From Isotricha intestinalis (lineage: Eukaryota > Ciliophora > Litostomatea > Vestibuliferida > Isotrichidae), in assembly GCA_023807065.1 (NCBI GenBank), contig JAJJLU010000787.1:1-18789 (forward strand): a stretch of 18,789 bases of DNA, given 5' to 3'. A program made the position numbers and the translations under genes. The notes under the pieces are model-generated. The model was not told the origin of the DNA. It did no database searches and saw only the letters and a list, made by a program, of their open reading frames with translations. Below, piece by piece: positions 18,605-18,789 of the stretch. Each line of letters begins with the position of its first letter. Positions within the stretch are counted from its first letter, which is position 1.

Positions 18605-18750
18605 TCTTAATTATTTTCTCTTTTTTTTTATTTGATAATATTTTTAATTTATTATAATTTATTTTTTAATTTTAACTAAATTTAAAAAAATAATAAAAAA
18701 ATTAATATAATTATCAATTAATAGAAATTTCAAATTTATAAGAAAGATTT
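18605..18750. promoter_or_regulatory. Subtelomeric spacer holding the promoter of the zinc-finger gene
   Basis: 146 bp of A/T-rich DNA between the start codon of the zinc-finger gene and the telomere. It carries no subtelomeric repeat, so the promoter must fit between gene and telomere. The junction reads AAAGATTT immediately before the first GGGG, so the last ATT is already in phase with the telomere unit. Confidence 0.65.
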
Positions 18751-18789
18751 GGGGATTGGGGATTGGGGATTGGGGATTGGGGATTGGGG
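18751..18789 (+). repeat. Telomere array, unit GGGGATT (CCCCAAT)
   Basis: Six GGGG blocks separated by five ATT spacers, perfect to the last base of the window. The G-rich strand runs 5' to 3' toward the end, as at a right-hand telomere. This makes the window one end of a chromosome. The unit is 7 nt, one T longer on the C-rich strand than the CCCCAA of Tetrahymena. Four or more G4 blocks can form a G-quadruplex. The array may be cut short by the assembly. Confidence 0.95.

Noticed and set aside
1..18789. Tetrahymena/Paramecium-type code with TAA/TAG as Gln
   Set aside because: All intact genes stop at TAA or TAG at family-typical lengths and no in-frame TAA/TAG needs to be read through.
1..18789. 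Mobile element, CRISPR array or defence island
   Set aside because: No transposase, reverse transcriptase, spaced direct repeats or terminal inverted repeats are seen; the genes are eukaryotic housekeeping genes.

Overview
The window is eukaryotic nuclear DNA, very AT-rich and gene-dense, and it ends at a chromosome end. The last 39 bases are a perfect G-rich telomere array of GGGGATT (CCCCAAT on the other strand). Reading frames are long and uninterrupted by introns, gaps between genes mostly run from 54 to about 520 bp, and Asn/Lys/Ile codons dominate. All three stop codons behave as stops: nine readable gene ends use TAA (7) or TAG (2), and no in-frame TAA, TAG or TGA has to be read as an amino acid in an intact gene. 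A short compact telomere, close-packed genes, a CDKL (ciliary-type) kinase, many EF-hands and a standard code best fit the macronuclear genome of a ciliate that did not reassign stops. A litostome such as a rumen ciliate is my favoured guess (inference, not proven). The left edge is not telomeric, so this is one end of a larger chromosome or contig.

Layout, left to right. Positions 1-659 (minus strand) hold a trypsin-fold serine peptidase cut by the window edge and broken by one frameshift. Positions 700-959 (plus) hold the decayed core of an aldo/keto reductase. Then come a CDKL5-like protein kinase (minus, one frameshift in an A13 tract) and a DNAJC9-like histone co-chaperone (minus). The DNAJC9-like gene is divergent across only 54 bp from an APC11-like RING subunit of the anaphase-promoting complex (plus). 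A protein with eight EF-hand-like motifs (plus) and a membrane-anchored, catalytically dead pepsin-like protein (plus) follow. The rest is minus strand: a VPS54-like GARP tether subunit, a full-length ABCC/MRP-type ABC transporter, a PX-WD40 protein and a small C2HC zinc-finger protein. The zinc-finger gene starts 146 bp from the telomere and is read away from it.

There is no operon or obvious defence or mobile system. The genes are mostly housekeeping: cell cycle (APC11), histone chaperoning (DNAJC9), endosome-to-Golgi traffic (VPS54, perhaps PX-WD40), calcium signalling, export across membranes, and cilium control (CDKL). The most interesting points are: the 7-nt telomere; an APC11 whose last zinc ligand is Asp as in RBX1; an aspartic-protease fold without DTG motifs; an ABCC transporter with RRLS phosphosites in the two places where CFTR is regulated; a UUU-UGA +1 frameshift in the peptidase; and a hidden aldo/keto reductase relic.
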